Source: Bordetella parapertussis (lineage in GTDB: Bacteria > Pseudomonadota > Gammaproteobacteria > Burkholderiales > SG8-39). Taken from it: a stretch of 38,246 nt of DNA. This document shows, piece by piece, positions 21,476 to 29,575 of the stretch (within the stretch, counting starts at the first letter, position 1; every line of letters begins with the position of its first letter). Under the pieces are notes generated by a model. The model was given only the letters and a program-made list of their open reading frames with translations, had not been told where the DNA came from and did no database searches. Made by a program: the position numbers and the translations under genes. The stretch spans positions 1 through 38,246 of the forward strand of contig CAMAWC010000034.1 of assembly GCA_945861875.1 (NCBI GenBank). The letters are read 5' to 3'.

Positions 21476-22642
21476 ATGAACCGCCCCGCCCTCAGTTTCG
21501 CCGCCCTGGCGCCGTTTTTCCTCAGCTCTTTTGCCTGGAATTTCGCGCTCGGTTCGACTTACATCCTGGTTCCCCTCTACGCCTTGTCGCTGGGCATGAC
21601 CGGGGTGCAGATCGGCGCGCTGGTGGCGCTGCCGGTGGTGTTGCAAGTCATCCTCAACCTGGTGGGCGGGGCGTTTTCCGACCGCCTCGGCGGCAAGAAC
21701 CTCGCCATGGCCTCGTGCGTGATGACCATACTCGCTGCGCTGTTGTACATGGTGACCCGCAGCTTTGCCCTGATGTTCGTGGCGCAATTGATGATGATCG
21801 CGGCGCGGGCGATGTTCTGGCCGGCGACCTGGTCGATGGCGAGCCAGCTGCCCGGCGCGTCGGGCGTGCAAATGGGCAGGCTCAACGGCTCGACCAATGC
21901 CGGGCAGATTTGCGGCACCGCCGGTGCCGGCTTCATCATCCTCGCGGCCGGCTTTCGCGCCGGCTTTGCCGCGATGGCCGCGGCGGGCCTGATCGCGCTG
22001 ATACTCAACCAGGTGTTCCGCCATGCCGTGCGGCCGCGCGGCGCACACCTGCCGATGATCGCCACCTACCGCATGCTGCTCAAGAAACGCAGCATCCGCT
22101 ATGCCATGGTCTGCGCCTATATTTCGGCGCTGCCCATTTCGCTGTCCTTTTCCTTCTACCCCATCCTGCTGGTGGAGCAGGGCTTCAATTCGGACGCAAC
22201 CGGCTCGCTCATTTCACTGCGCGCTGTGGGTGCCATCGCCGCCGGGTTCATCGCCGGCCACCTCGTAAAGCAGGTGCGCGGCGTCGGCACCCCACTGGTT
22301 GCGGCGGTGGTGACGGGCCTCTCGGTAGCCCTTGCCGCGGCATTTTCGCAAGGGCTGCTGATTGCCCTGTTCATGCTCGGCCTGGGTGCCGGTTCGGCGC
22401 TGATGACCATTTATTTTCAGATGTTGATCAGCATGGTCAGCACCAGCGAGACGCGCGGCTCGGCGATGGCGCTGGGCGGCATGGGCTGGGGCGTGTCGCA
22501 CCTCTCCACGCCCCTGCTGATGGGTGTTTTAAAGGACTGGCTGGACATTCACACGGCGTTCTACATAATGGGCGGACTGGCCCTGCTGTGCGGGCTGGCG
22601 CTGCTGCCGCTGCAGCGCTGGGCTTTCGCCGGGCCGGAATGA
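21476..22642 (+). CDS. Major facilitator superfamily transporter
   Basis: A 388-residue polytopic protein with about twelve hydrophobic segments. The cytoplasmic loop between helices 2 and 3 carries GGAFSDRLGGKNL, the MFS G-x3-D-R-x-G-x-(K/R) signature. The second half has GFIAGHLVKQVRGVG at the equivalent place. Length and layout fit drug or metabolite antiporters, but the substrate is unknown. It follows the DedA-like gene by 32 bp and may be co-transcribed; an SD is not obvious. Confidence 0.9.
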   Translation: MNRPALSFAALAPFFLSSFAWNFALGSTYILVPLYALSLGMTGVQIGALVALPVVLQVILNLVGGAFSDRLGGKNLAMASCVMTILAALLYMVTRSFALMFVAQLMMIAARAMFWPATWSMASQLPGASGVQMGRLNGSTNAGQICGTAGAGFIILAAGFRAGFAAMAAAGLIALILNQVFRHAVRPRGAHLPMIATYRMLLKKRSIRYAMVCAYISALPISLSFSFYPILLVEQGFNSDATGSLISLRAVGAIAAGFIAGHLVKQVRGVGTPLVAAVVTGLSVALAAAFSQGLLIALFMLGLGAGSALMTIYFQMLISMVSTSETRGSAMALGGMGWGVSHLSTPLLMGVLKDWLDIHTAFYIMGGLALLCGLALLPLQRWAFAGPE

Positions 22643-22719
22643 TGCGCGCCACACGCCACACGGCGCGCACCGCCGTATAATTGCCGCATCACCATTCAAC
22701 ACAGCAACAAGGGGACGTC

Positions 22720-22899
22720 ATGGATTTGAAATGGGCTTACATCACCTTCGGCGCCGGCATCCTGCTTGTCATCATCGAGTACGTCATGAAGTCAAAGAAA
22801 AAAGGCGGCATCACGGCGACCGACAAGAAAAGCATGATCGGCCTGTTCTGGCTGTCCATAGGGGCGGCCGGCCTGGTCGCCTTTCTCACCAACGCCTGA
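22720..22899 (+). CDS. Small two-helix membrane protein, unknown function
   Basis: A 59-residue protein with two hydrophobic segments (about 6-22, YITFGAGILLVIIEYV; and 40-57, MIGLFWLSIGAAGLVAFL) joined by a Lys-rich loop (KSKKKGG, DKKS) that should stay in the cytoplasm. GGGGA lies before ATG 22720. A TATAAT hexamer is present at 22676-22681 without a clear -35. I do not recognise the family. Confidence 0.6.
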   Translation: MDLKWAYITFGAGILLVIIEYVMKSKKKGGITATDKKSMIGLFWLSIGAAGLVAFLTNA

Positions 22900-22944
22900 G
22901 CGGTGAAAATCCCCGCATGAAAGAGCCAGCGTGAAAGAACCGGC

Positions 22945-24012
22945 GTGACACTGCGTCTGGGCGTGCTGGACCAGTCGCCCATCATCTCCGGCCACACGCC
23001 GGCCGAGGCGCTGCGCGAGACCATCGCGCTGGCGCAGCATGCCGAAGCACTGGGCTATTCTCGCTACTGGCTGGCCGAGCACCACGCCATTGCCGCCCTT
23101 GCCGATCCCTGCCCGGAAATCCTTGTCGCCGCGGTGGCCGCCGCAACTTCGCGCATACGCGTGGGCACCGGCGGCGTGCTGCTGCCCTATTACAGCCCGC
23201 TCAAGACGGCCGAGGTGTTTCGCATGCTGGAAGCCTTGCATCCGGGGCGCATCGACCTTGGCATAGGCCGCGCACCGGGCGGCGACATGACCACGGCGCG
23301 CGCCATGAGCGGCGGCCAGTACGGTGGTGCCGAAGACTTTCCCGAGCAGGTGCAGGACCTGGTCGGCTTTCTCGATGACACCCTCCCCGCCGACCATCCG
23401 TTTGCGCGCGTCAAAGCCATGCCGGCCGGTCCGACCGCACCCGAAGTGTGGCTGCTCGGATCGTCCGGCTATAGCGGCGCGCTTGCCGCCCACCTCGGGC
23501 TTCGTTTTGCCTTTGCCCACTTCATCAGCGCCGAGGGCGGTGACGCGGTGATGCGCGACTACCAGGCGAAATTCCAGCCATCGGCGCGCGAGCGCCGGCC
23601 GGCGGCGCTGCTTTGTTCGTTCGTGATCTGCGCCGACAGCGACGAAGAGGCCGAACAACTGGCCAAAAGCATAGACCTCAGGCGCCTGCACATGGCCCTT
23701 GGCGTGGATGCGCCGGTGCCGACCCTGGCCGAGGCGACGGCGCGCAATTACTCGGCACAGGAGCGCGCCTACATCCAGCAGCAGCGCGCGCGCCTGGTGC
23801 TCGGTTCGCCCGGCACGGTCAAGGCGCGCCTCCTTGAACTGGCGGCGCAATACGGCGCCGATGAATTGTCCATCCTCACCATCACCGGCGACTATGCCAG
23901 CCGCCGCCGCTCTTACGAGCTTGTCGCCGGGGCCTTTGGTCTCGAACCAGGGCTCAAAGCACAGCACAACCCGTCCGGCACCGCACCGCGTGAACCCGCG
24001 CTCACAAGCTGA
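22945..24012 (+). CDS. LLM-class flavin-dependent oxidoreductase (luciferase-like)
   Basis: A 355-residue TIM-barrel flavoprotein of the bacterial luciferase-like family. It opens with RLGVLDQSPIISG and shows WLAEHHAI, SRIRVGTGGVLLPYYSPLKTAE, HPGRIDLGIGRAPGGD and VWLLGSSGYSGALAAHLGL, all standard for the group that uses reduced FMN. The start is a GTG at 22945; the nearby ATG 22917 runs into a stop after five codons. The 3' end overlaps the next gene by 23 nt. The substrate cannot be inferred. Confidence 0.92.
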   Translation: MTLRLGVLDQSPIISGHTPAEALRETIALAQHAEALGYSRYWLAEHHAIAALADPCPEILVAAVAAATSRIRVGTGGVLLPYYSPLKTAEVFRMLEALHPGRIDLGIGRAPGGDMTTARAMSGGQYGGAEDFPEQVQDLVGFLDDTLPADHPFARVKAMPAGPTAPEVWLLGSSGYSGALAAHLGLRFAFAHFISAEGGDAVMRDYQAKFQPSARERRPAALLCSFVICADSDEEAEQLAKSIDLRRLHMALGVDAPVPTLAEATARNYSAQERAYIQQQRARLVLGSPGTVKARLLELAAQYGADELSILTITGDYASRRRSYELVAGAFGLEPGLKAQHNPSGTAPREPALTS

Positions 24013-24496
24013 CCTGACGCTGCGCCTTGCCGGCGAGGAGGACGCGCGCATCATCGCGACCATGTCGCGCGAGCTGATAGAGACGGGCCTGGGCTGGAGC
24101 TGGACGCCCTCGCGCGTGCTGCGCGCCATACGCGACCCGGACACCCTCACCCTGGTGGCCTGTGACGGTCCGCTGATCATCGGTTTTGCCATCATGCAAT
24201 TTGCCGCCGACCGCGCCCACCTGTCGCTGCTGGCTGTGCGTAAACTCCGCCAGCGCCAGGGCATAGGCCGGCGCATGGTCGGGTGGTTGGAAGCCTCGGC
24301 GCGCGTCGCCGGCATCGCCCGCGTTCACCTGGAGCTGCGCGTCAACAACCACAGCGCGCGCGCCTTTTACGCCGACATCGGTTTTGCCGAAACCACCCAG
24401 GTGCCCGGCTACTACCGCGGCACCGAGACCGCGGTGCGCATGGTACGGGTGCTGCGCACCCACAACGAACTGCCGCCGTTTCCGGAAATTTTTTAG
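23990..24496 (+). CDS. GNAT-family N-acetyltransferase
   Basis: A 168-residue acetyltransferase. The acetyl-CoA loop appears as RQRQGIGRRMV (Q/R-x2-G-x-G/A), followed by LELRVNNHSARAFYADIGFAETTQVPGYY, the RimI-like C-terminal half. The frame is open well into the upstream gene, so I chose GTG 23990, which gives a normal-length domain; this overlaps the LLM oxidoreductase by 23 nt and suggests coupled translation. The acceptor substrate is unknown. Confidence 0.88.
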   Translation: MNPRSQADLTLRLAGEEDARIIATMSRELIETGLGWSWTPSRVLRAIRDPDTLTLVACDGPLIIGFAIMQFAADRAHLSLLAVRKLRQRQGIGRRMVGWLEASARVAGIARVHLELRVNNHSARAFYADIGFAETTQVPGYYRGTETAVRMVRVLRTHNELPPFPEIF

Positions 24497-24534
24497 CTGC
24501 GGCAAGCAGGGATGGCACGTAGCCAAAAAACGCC

Positions 24535-24629
24535 GTCATTGCGAGCGCAGCGAAGCAATCTCATCGCCCTTGTGACAGCCCCCGCAACGCCACAAGATTG
24601 CCGCGTCGGCTTCGCCTCCTCGCAATGAC
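24535..24629. repeat. Inverted CATTGCGAG-type dispersed repeat pair
   Basis: GTCATTGCGAGCGCAGCGAAGCAATCT in parts: arm 24535-24561 begins GTCATTGCGAG and ends GAAGCAATCT; the inverted partner 24595-24629 begins AGATTGCCGCG and ends CTCGCAATGAC. It is a common type of intergenic repeat in many bacteria. Confidence 0.8.
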
Positions 24630-24642
24630 AAAAAATGGCGAT

Positions 24643-24680
24643 ATGCTGGAGAGCCGCGCCAGTCGTGGCTTTCCAGCCGT
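24643..24680. repeat. Copy of the GGCTGGA(G/A)AGCC short REP-like palindrome
   Basis: ATGCTGGAGAGCCGCGCCAG followed by GGCTTTCCAGCC. It lies immediately after the CATTGCGAG repeat and 4 bp before the SDR stop codon. Confidence 0.7.
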
Positions 24681-24683
24681 CCA

Positions 24684-25511
24684 CTAGTCGAGAAATATAT
24701 CCGGCAGCGGTGTGCTGCCCGGCACCATGGCGTAGCCGGCAAGGTCGGTGATGCCCGCCGACGCGAGTACCTCGTCATCGATGTAGAAGTTGCCGGTGCG
24801 CTCGCCGCTGTTCCCACCACTGTTGCGAGTGAGAATCACATGCGCCGCATCGGCGACAATCTCGGGCTTGCGTCCCATCTCCGGCTTGACGCCGGGGATC
24901 ATGGCCAGCGCCGCGGTGGCGATGAGGGTGCGCGGCCAAAGCGCGTTGACCGCCACGCCCTGCTTGCGGAACTCCCCGGCCATGCCCAACACGCACATGC
25001 TCATGCCGTACTTGGCCATGGTGTAGGCGACGTGGTTCTTGAACCACCTGGACTTCATGTTGAGCGGCGGCGACAGCGTGAGGATGTGCGGGTTAGCCGC
25101 CTTCAGAAGATAAGGCAGGCAGGCCTGCGATGTGCAATAAGTACCGCGCACATTGACGCCGAACATCAGGTCGAATCGTTTCATCGGCGTTTCCAGCGTG
25201 CCGGTGAGGTTGATGGCGCTGGCATTATTGACGAGGATGTCGATGCCGCCAAAGCGCTCGGCGGTCGCGCGCACCGCCGCCTGCACTGCGATCTCATCGC
25301 GTATGTCCACCTGCAGCGGCAAGGCCTTGCCCCCGGCGGCCTCGATTTCAGCGGCGGCAGAATGAATGGTGCCGGGCAGTTTCGGATTGGGGTCGCTGGT
25401 CTTGGCCGCTATGGCGACATTGGCGCCGTCACGCGCCGCGCGCAGGGCGATGGCCAGGCCGATGCCGCGCGAGCCTCCGGTAATGAACAGTGTCTTGCCT
25501 TTGAGGCTCAT
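24684..25511 (-). CDS. Short-chain dehydrogenase/reductase (HSDL2-like)
   Basis: A 275-residue SDR with the cofactor motif TGGSRGIG (residues 11-18), VNNAS (94-98) and the catalytic set Ser147 (LSPPLN), Tyr163 and Lys167 (YTMAK). The PPLN segment and the C-terminal GNFYIDDEVL are typical of the hydroxysteroid-dehydrogenase-like 2 subgroup. It precedes an enoyl-CoA hydratase gene region on the same strand order (hydratase upstream by 183 bp with a repeat between), so a role in acyl or fatty-acid-related metabolism is possible. Confidence 0.92.
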   Translation of the reverse strand: MSLKGKTLFITGGSRGIGLAIALRAARDGANVAIAAKTSDPNPKLPGTIHSAAAEIEAAGGKALPLQVDIRDEIAVQAAVRATAERFGGIDILVNNASAINLTGTLETPMKRFDLMFGVNVRGTYCTSQACLPYLLKAANPHILTLSPPLNMKSRWFKNHVAYTMAKYGMSMCVLGMAGEFRKQGVAVNALWPRTLIATAALAMIPGVKPEMGRKPEIVADAAHVILTRNSGGNSGERTGNFYIDDEVLASAGITDLAGYAMVPGSTPLPDIFLD

Positions 25512-25564
25512 GCTTGCTCCCTGAATGCGTTAACCCAGAAACCGGGGGACACACAACAATTCTC

Positions 25565-25668
25565 CGTCATTCCCGCGGCCTTTAGTCCCCGCGAAAGCGG
25601 GGAGGGAATCCAGCGACTTTTGAATTTAAACCCCACGACACTGGATCCCCGCTTCTGCGGGGATGACG
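25565..25668. repeat. Composite dRS3-like repeat between SDR and enoyl-CoA hydratase genes
   Basis: CGTCATTCCCGC at the left and GGGGATGACG at the right bracket internal CCCCGCGAAAGCGGGG and CCCCGCTTCTGCGGGG hairpins, with GAATCCAG and CTGGATCC arms facing each other. The element fills most of the 183-bp gap. Confidence 0.8.
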
Positions 25669-25694
25669 AAGCGGGGCAGCCATTCATCGCATTA

Positions 25695-26462
25695 TTAGCT
25701 GAACCTGGAAAAATCCGGCGGACGTTTTTCGAAAAACGCAGAAAACGCTTCCTTCGCTTCCGGCGAAGCGAGCAGCGTGCCGAAGTGCCCGCTCTCGGTG
25801 GCCATGGCCTTTTCGATCGCACCAAGGTGCGCCGCTTTCATCAATTGCTTGGTCAGGCGCAGCGAGCCGGGCGGCTTCGCAGCAAGCTTTGCCGCGGCCG
25901 CGGCGGCGTGCGCAAACAATTCGGCCTCGGGCACCACGGCATTGATGATGCCCGCCGCCCTGGCCTGCTCGACGCCAAAGGGCTCGCCCAGCATCAGCAT
26001 TTCGGCCGCCTGGCGGTAACCGGCCGCAAGGGGCAGCAGGTAACTCGAAGCCGCCTCCGGGCACAGCGCGAGATTGACAAAGGGCAGGTGAAATCGCGTA
26101 TTGGGCGCGGCATAGACAAGGTCGCAATGCAGCAGCATGGTGGTGCCCACACCCACGGCCGGACCAGCGACGGCGGCGACGATGGGCTTGCTGGCGTGGC
26201 TGATCGCGCCGAGAAAGCGGAACACCGGCGCATCGGCGCTGCGCGGCGGATTGTCGGCAAAGTCCTTGAGGTCGTTGCCGGCGGTAAAGCAGGTCGGGTC
26301 GCCCTGCAGCAACATCACGCGCACTGAAGTATCTGCCTCGGCCGCGGCAATGGCCTCGGCCAGCGCGCCATACATGTCGCGGGTGATGGCGTTCTTGCGC
26401 TCGAGGCGGTTGAAGCTGATGCGCAGGATGTGGTTTTGTTTTTCGGTAAGGATGTGGGACAT
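25695..26462 (-). CDS. Enoyl-CoA hydratase/isomerase family protein
   Basis: A 255-residue crotonase-fold protein: FNRLERKNAITRDMYGAL near the N terminus, the oxyanion-hole segment CFTAGNDLKDF, AAVAGPAVGVGTTMLLHCDLVYA and LALCPEAASSYLLPL. The Glu in PEAASS fits one catalytic position; whether both acidic residues of a true hydratase are present was not resolved, so an isomerase or other crotonase activity is possible. ATG 26462 is chosen over an upstream in-frame start that adds a non-conserved leader. Confidence 0.9.
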   Translation of the reverse strand: MSHILTEKQNHILRISFNRLERKNAITRDMYGALAEAIAAAEADTSVRVMLLQGDPTCFTAGNDLKDFADNPPRSADAPVFRFLGAISHASKPIVAAVAGPAVGVGTTMLLHCDLVYAAPNTRFHLPFVNLALCPEAASSYLLPLAAGYRQAAEMLMLGEPFGVEQARAAGIINAVVPEAELFAHAAAAAAKLAAKPPGSLRLTKQLMKAAHLGAIEKAMATESGHFGTLLASPEAKEAFSAFFEKRPPDFSRFS

Positions 26463-26594
26463 GGGGTTTTGCGGATTGTCGCAGTGGCGATGAGGAAGTA
26501 TATCCGGTTGCACAGCCTCGCCCGCTAGGACGGGAGGTCTATTGCCATTCCGGGGATATCGTGGTTTCGTCCCTTGCAGGATGCAACGGTTTGT

Positions 26595-27116
26595 CTTTCT
26601 TTTGATCTTGTCGTTTCACTCCCCTGCGGGGAGCGAGTCCCTTCTTTTGCTTCGCCAAAAGAAGGAACCAAGAAAAGGCGACCCGGAGGTGCCGGTCGCT
26701 GCGCGACTGCCCTGTGATGCTCGCGCCAATGGGCCGGAACCTAAACTCGGCCCACAAAGGACGTGGGCCTCAGACATAGGTCCCGGACACCTCCCATCGG
26801 CGCTGCGCTTCTCGGCGTCCCCTACGGGAGTTAAATTCAAAAACGGCATGAACGCTGTCGACTGGCGTTTGGCCTTTGACCTCGGGGCCCCTGCGGCGCC
26901 GCCGAGGAGCGCAGGCGAAGCGGGAGGTGTCCGGCCCTTATGTTTGAGCCGCGCAGCGGCGAGTTTAAGGGCCGGCCCGCTTTGCCGAGCACCACAGGGA
27001 ACCGCCGAAGGCGGCGGCGTCGGGGGTGTGTTTTCTTTGGTTACTTTATTTTGCACAAGCAAAAGAAAGTGACTCGCTCCCCGCAGGGGAGTGAAACCAC
27101 CCAACTTAAAAGAAAG
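26595..27116. repeat. About 520-bp nested inverted-repeat element
   Basis: The gap 26463-27210 has no credible gene. Its core is a large palindromic element: CTTTCTTTT (26595) faces AAAAGAAAG (27108); then a perfect 27-bp pair, 26613-26639 against 27071-27097, beginning GTTTCACTCCCCTGC; then a CTTCTTTTGCTT-type pair; then CGGACACCTCCC (about 26787) against GGGAGGTGTCCGG (about 26921). Several short open frames cross it on both strands, as expected of GC-rich repeats. No transposase is encoded, so it is a non-autonomous or structural repeat. Similar 'CTTTGGTTACTTT' modules are known in proteobacterial intergenic regions. Confidence 0.75.
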
Positions 27117-27147
27117 AATCTGCTGGCGCTGCGAAGAACCAACCCCA

Positions 27148-27173
27148 TGGATTCCCGCTTACGCGGGAATGAC
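27148..27173. repeat. dRS3-like palindrome (ATTCCCGC...GCGGGAAT)
   Basis: TGGATTCCCGC and GCGGGAATGAC flank TTAC. Third copy of the type seen at 11988 and 25565, placed just downstream of the PACE gene stop. Confidence 0.75.
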
Positions 27174-27210
27174 AACAGTAGTTGCAGGACTCACGGAAGC
27201 GACCGGCAGG

Positions 27211-27657
27211 TCAGACATCATTCTTCCGGATTGCCGAGGCCGGCAAGCCCACGACATGGTCAAAAACCCAGGTAAACACCAAGGCATAGACAAAGAAAAA
27301 GACCAGCACTCCGAGATCTGCAATGAAAGCCTCCAACACCGTGATATCCAACCACCATGCGATGACCGGAACCAGCATGATGACGAGCCCGCCCTCGAAG
27401 CCGCTGGCATGCGCAATCCGGCGCAGCACCGACCGGCCCCTTTGGGATTGACCGGCCTCCCATCGCTCGAAGAAGCTGTTGAACACGTAATTCCAGGCCA
27501 GGGCGAAGACGGACAGGAAAACGGCCAGCGACAAGGCGGTAACTGCCGGCTTGTCGAAGATCAGCGCGAGCGCCGGGCCGACGAAGGCAACAGCAAAGAC
27601 TTCGTACAGAATCGCCTGGACGACGCGTCGGGTCTTTGGAGACAGTGCTCGCTGCAT
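27211..27657 (-). CDS. PACE-family efflux transporter (AceI-like)
   Basis: A 148-residue protein with four hydrophobic segments arranged as two repeated pairs, each starting with an amphipathic, Arg-rich helix: SPKTRRVVQAILYEVFAVAFVGPALALIF and SVLRRIAHASGFEGGLVIMLVPVIAWWL. The Glu in each first helix (ILYE; GFEGG), the WNYVFNSFFERWE segment and FVYALVFTWVFDHVVG match the bacterial transmembrane pair design of PACE exporters, which expel biocides such as chlorhexidine. Monocistronic; ends near a dRS3-like repeat. Confidence 0.88.
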   Translation of the reverse strand: MQRALSPKTRRVVQAILYEVFAVAFVGPALALIFDKPAVTALSLAVFLSVFALAWNYVFNSFFERWEAGQSQRGRSVLRRIAHASGFEGGLVIMLVPVIAWWLDITVLEAFIADLGVLVFFFVYALVFTWVFDHVVGLPASAIRKNDV

Positions 27658-27670
27658 GGCAAGTATGCGC

Positions 27671-27708
27671 AGGCTGGAGAGGCACGTCTGGCGCGGCTTT
27701 CCAGCCTA
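27671..27708. repeat. Copy of the GGCTGGAGAGGC...GGCTTTCCAGCC short REP-like repeat
   Basis: AGGCTGGAGAGGCACG with GCGGCTTTCCAGCCTA, a near-perfect palindrome between the PACE gene start and the ettA stop. Confidence 0.75.
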
Positions 27709-27730
27709 TCCGCCCCTACGCGGGCCTCCC

Positions 27731-29395
27731 CTACTTCAGCGCTTTATAACGAATCCTCTTGGGCTTCGCCCCTTCTGCGCCGAGGCGTTTCACCTTGTCC
27801 GCCTCGTACTCCTGGTAGTTGCCGTTGAAGAAGGTCGCCTTCGAATCGCCCTCAAACGCAAGGATGTGGGTGCAAATGCGGTCGAGGAACCAGCGGTCGT
27901 GGCTGATTACGAGCACGCTGCCGGCGAATTCGAGCAAGGCATCCTCAAGGGCGCGCAGCGTTTCAACGTCAAGGTCATTGGACGGTTCGTCCAGGAGCAA
28001 CACGTTGCCCCCGGCGATGAGGGTCTTGGCAAGGTGCAGGCGGCCGCGTTCGCCTCCGGAGAGGTTGCCGACCTTCTTGCTCTGGTCGGTGCCCTTGAAG
28101 TTAAAGCGCCCGGCGTAGGCGCGCGAGGGCATTTCAAAACGGCCGACGTTGAGCACGTCGGCGCCGCCGGAAATGTACTCGTACACCGTCTTGTCGCCCT
28201 CAAGGTCGTCGCGCGACTGGTCGACATAGGCCATCTTCACCGTCGGCCCGATGACGATCTCGCCGCTGTCGGGCTTTTGGTTGCCGGTGATCATGCGGAA
28301 CAGCGTCGATTTGCCGGCGCCGTTGGGGCCGATGACACCGACAATGGCCCCGGCCGGAACCTGGAAGGACAGGTCGTCGATGAGCAGGCGCTCGCCGTAG
28401 GCCTTGGTGACATTCTTGAATTCGATGACCGAGTCACCGAGGCGGTCGGCGACGGGGATGAAAATCTCCTGCGTCTCGTTGCGCTTCTGGTATTCGTAGG
28501 AGGACAGCTCCTCAAAGCGCGCCAGGCGCGCCTTGCTCTTGGCCTGGCGGCCCTTGGGGTTCTGGCGCACCCACTCCAGTTCCTGGCGTATGGTTTTTTG
28601 CCGTGCCGACTCGGTCGATTCTTCCTGCGCCAGGCGCTTGTCCTTTTGTTCCAGCCAGGAACTGTAATTGCCCTCCCAGGGAATGCCGTGGCCGCGATCG
28701 AGTTCCAGAATCCACTGCGCGGCGTTGTCGAGGAAGTAGCGGTCGTGGGTCACCGCCACCACGGTGCCGGGAAATTTCTGCAGGAATTGCTCCAGCCACT
28801 CGACCGACTCGGCATCGAGGTGGTTGGTCGGCTCATCGAGCAGCAACAGGTCGGGCTTGGACAGGAGCAGGCGGCACAGCGCGACACGGCGCTTTTCGCC
28901 ACCGGAGAGCGGGCCGATTTTTGCGTCCCATGGCGGCAGGCGCAGCGCGTCGGCGGCAATCTCGAGCTGGTGATCGACGTTGTCGCCGGCGGTGGTGGCG
29001 ATGATGGCCTCCAGTTCGGCCTGCTCGGTGGCGAGCTTGTCAAAGTCGGCGTCCGCCTCGGCGTAGGCGGCATAGACCTCATCGAGGCGTTTTTTCGCGC
29101 TGAACACCACGCCCATGCCCTCTTCGACGATTTCACGCACCGTCTTGTCCGGGTCGAGCTTGGGTTCCTGCTGCAGGTAACCGATGTTGAGGTTGGGCAT
29201 GGTCACCACCTCGCCGTCGATGTCGGTATCCTCGCCGGCCATGATGCGCAGCAGACTGGACTTGCCCGAGCCGTTGAGGCCGAGCACGCCGATTTTCGCG
29301 CCGGCGAAAAAATTCAGCGAAATATTCTTCAGGATCTGGCGCTTCGGGGGCACGACCTTGCCCACGCGGCGCATGGTGAAAACGTATTGGGCCAT
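27731..29395 (-). CDS. ettA: Energy-dependent translational throttle protein EttA (ABC-F ATPase)
   Basis: A 554-residue ABC-F protein without membrane segments, matching EttA length. Two ATPase cassettes are complete: first with GLNGSGKSS, LSGGEKRRVAL and LLLDEPTNHLD; second with GPNGAGKST, LSGGERGRLHL and LLLDEPSNDLD. The linker contains the charged P-site interaction region (EWVRQNPKGRQAKSKARLARFEEL). The C terminus (EADKVKRLGAEGAKPKRIRYKALK) is typical of EttA. It binds the ribosomal E site and gates entry to elongation according to ADP/ATP ratio. Monocistronic, divergent from the solute-binding protein gene. Confidence 0.96.
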   Translation of the reverse strand: MAQYVFTMRRVGKVVPPKRQILKNISLNFFAGAKIGVLGLNGSGKSSLLRIMAGEDTDIDGEVVTMPNLNIGYLQQEPKLDPDKTVREIVEEGMGVVFSAKKRLDEVYAAYAEADADFDKLATEQAELEAIIATTAGDNVDHQLEIAADALRLPPWDAKIGPLSGGEKRRVALCRLLLSKPDLLLLDEPTNHLDAESVEWLEQFLQKFPGTVVAVTHDRYFLDNAAQWILELDRGHGIPWEGNYSSWLEQKDKRLAQEESTESARQKTIRQELEWVRQNPKGRQAKSKARLARFEELSSYEYQKRNETQEIFIPVADRLGDSVIEFKNVTKAYGERLLIDDLSFQVPAGAIVGVIGPNGAGKSTLFRMITGNQKPDSGEIVIGPTVKMAYVDQSRDDLEGDKTVYEYISGGADVLNVGRFEMPSRAYAGRFNFKGTDQSKKVGNLSGGERGRLHLAKTLIAGGNVLLLDEPSNDLDVETLRALEDALLEFAGSVLVISHDRWFLDRICTHILAFEGDSKATFFNGNYQEYEADKVKRLGAEGAKPKRIRYKALK

Positions 29396-29575
29396 GGCGG
29401 TTTTATGTCAATCGATGTACGGGTAGGGCGCATTCTAACCGACCCCCGCGCTTTATCCGGCTGCGCCGGGCACGCAGGACTCCCCGGCTATGCTACTGTA
29501 CTGCCAGTGATTAAAAAGCGGCATCACCGGCACCGGTTACTGCCCCGTCCAAACGTGAGAAATGCGAGGATTGCC

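Noticed and set aside
22676-22681. TATAAT as promoter of the small membrane protein
   Set aside because: No -35-like hexamer at 16-18 bp upstream, so it is mentioned only in the gene entry.
24535-24680. Possible CRISPR or tRNA-like structure in the GNAT/SDR gap
   Set aside because: The units are inverted, not direct and regularly spaced, and fit known dispersed repeats.
26542-27104. Overlapping open frames in the nested repeat region
   Set aside because: They mirror each other on both strands because of the inverted repeats and show no codon-use or domain evidence.
27551-29575. Long plus-strand open frame upstream of the solute-binding protein
   Set aside because: It is antisense to ettA and only joins the real gene in frame; the signal peptide and SD place the true start at 29576.
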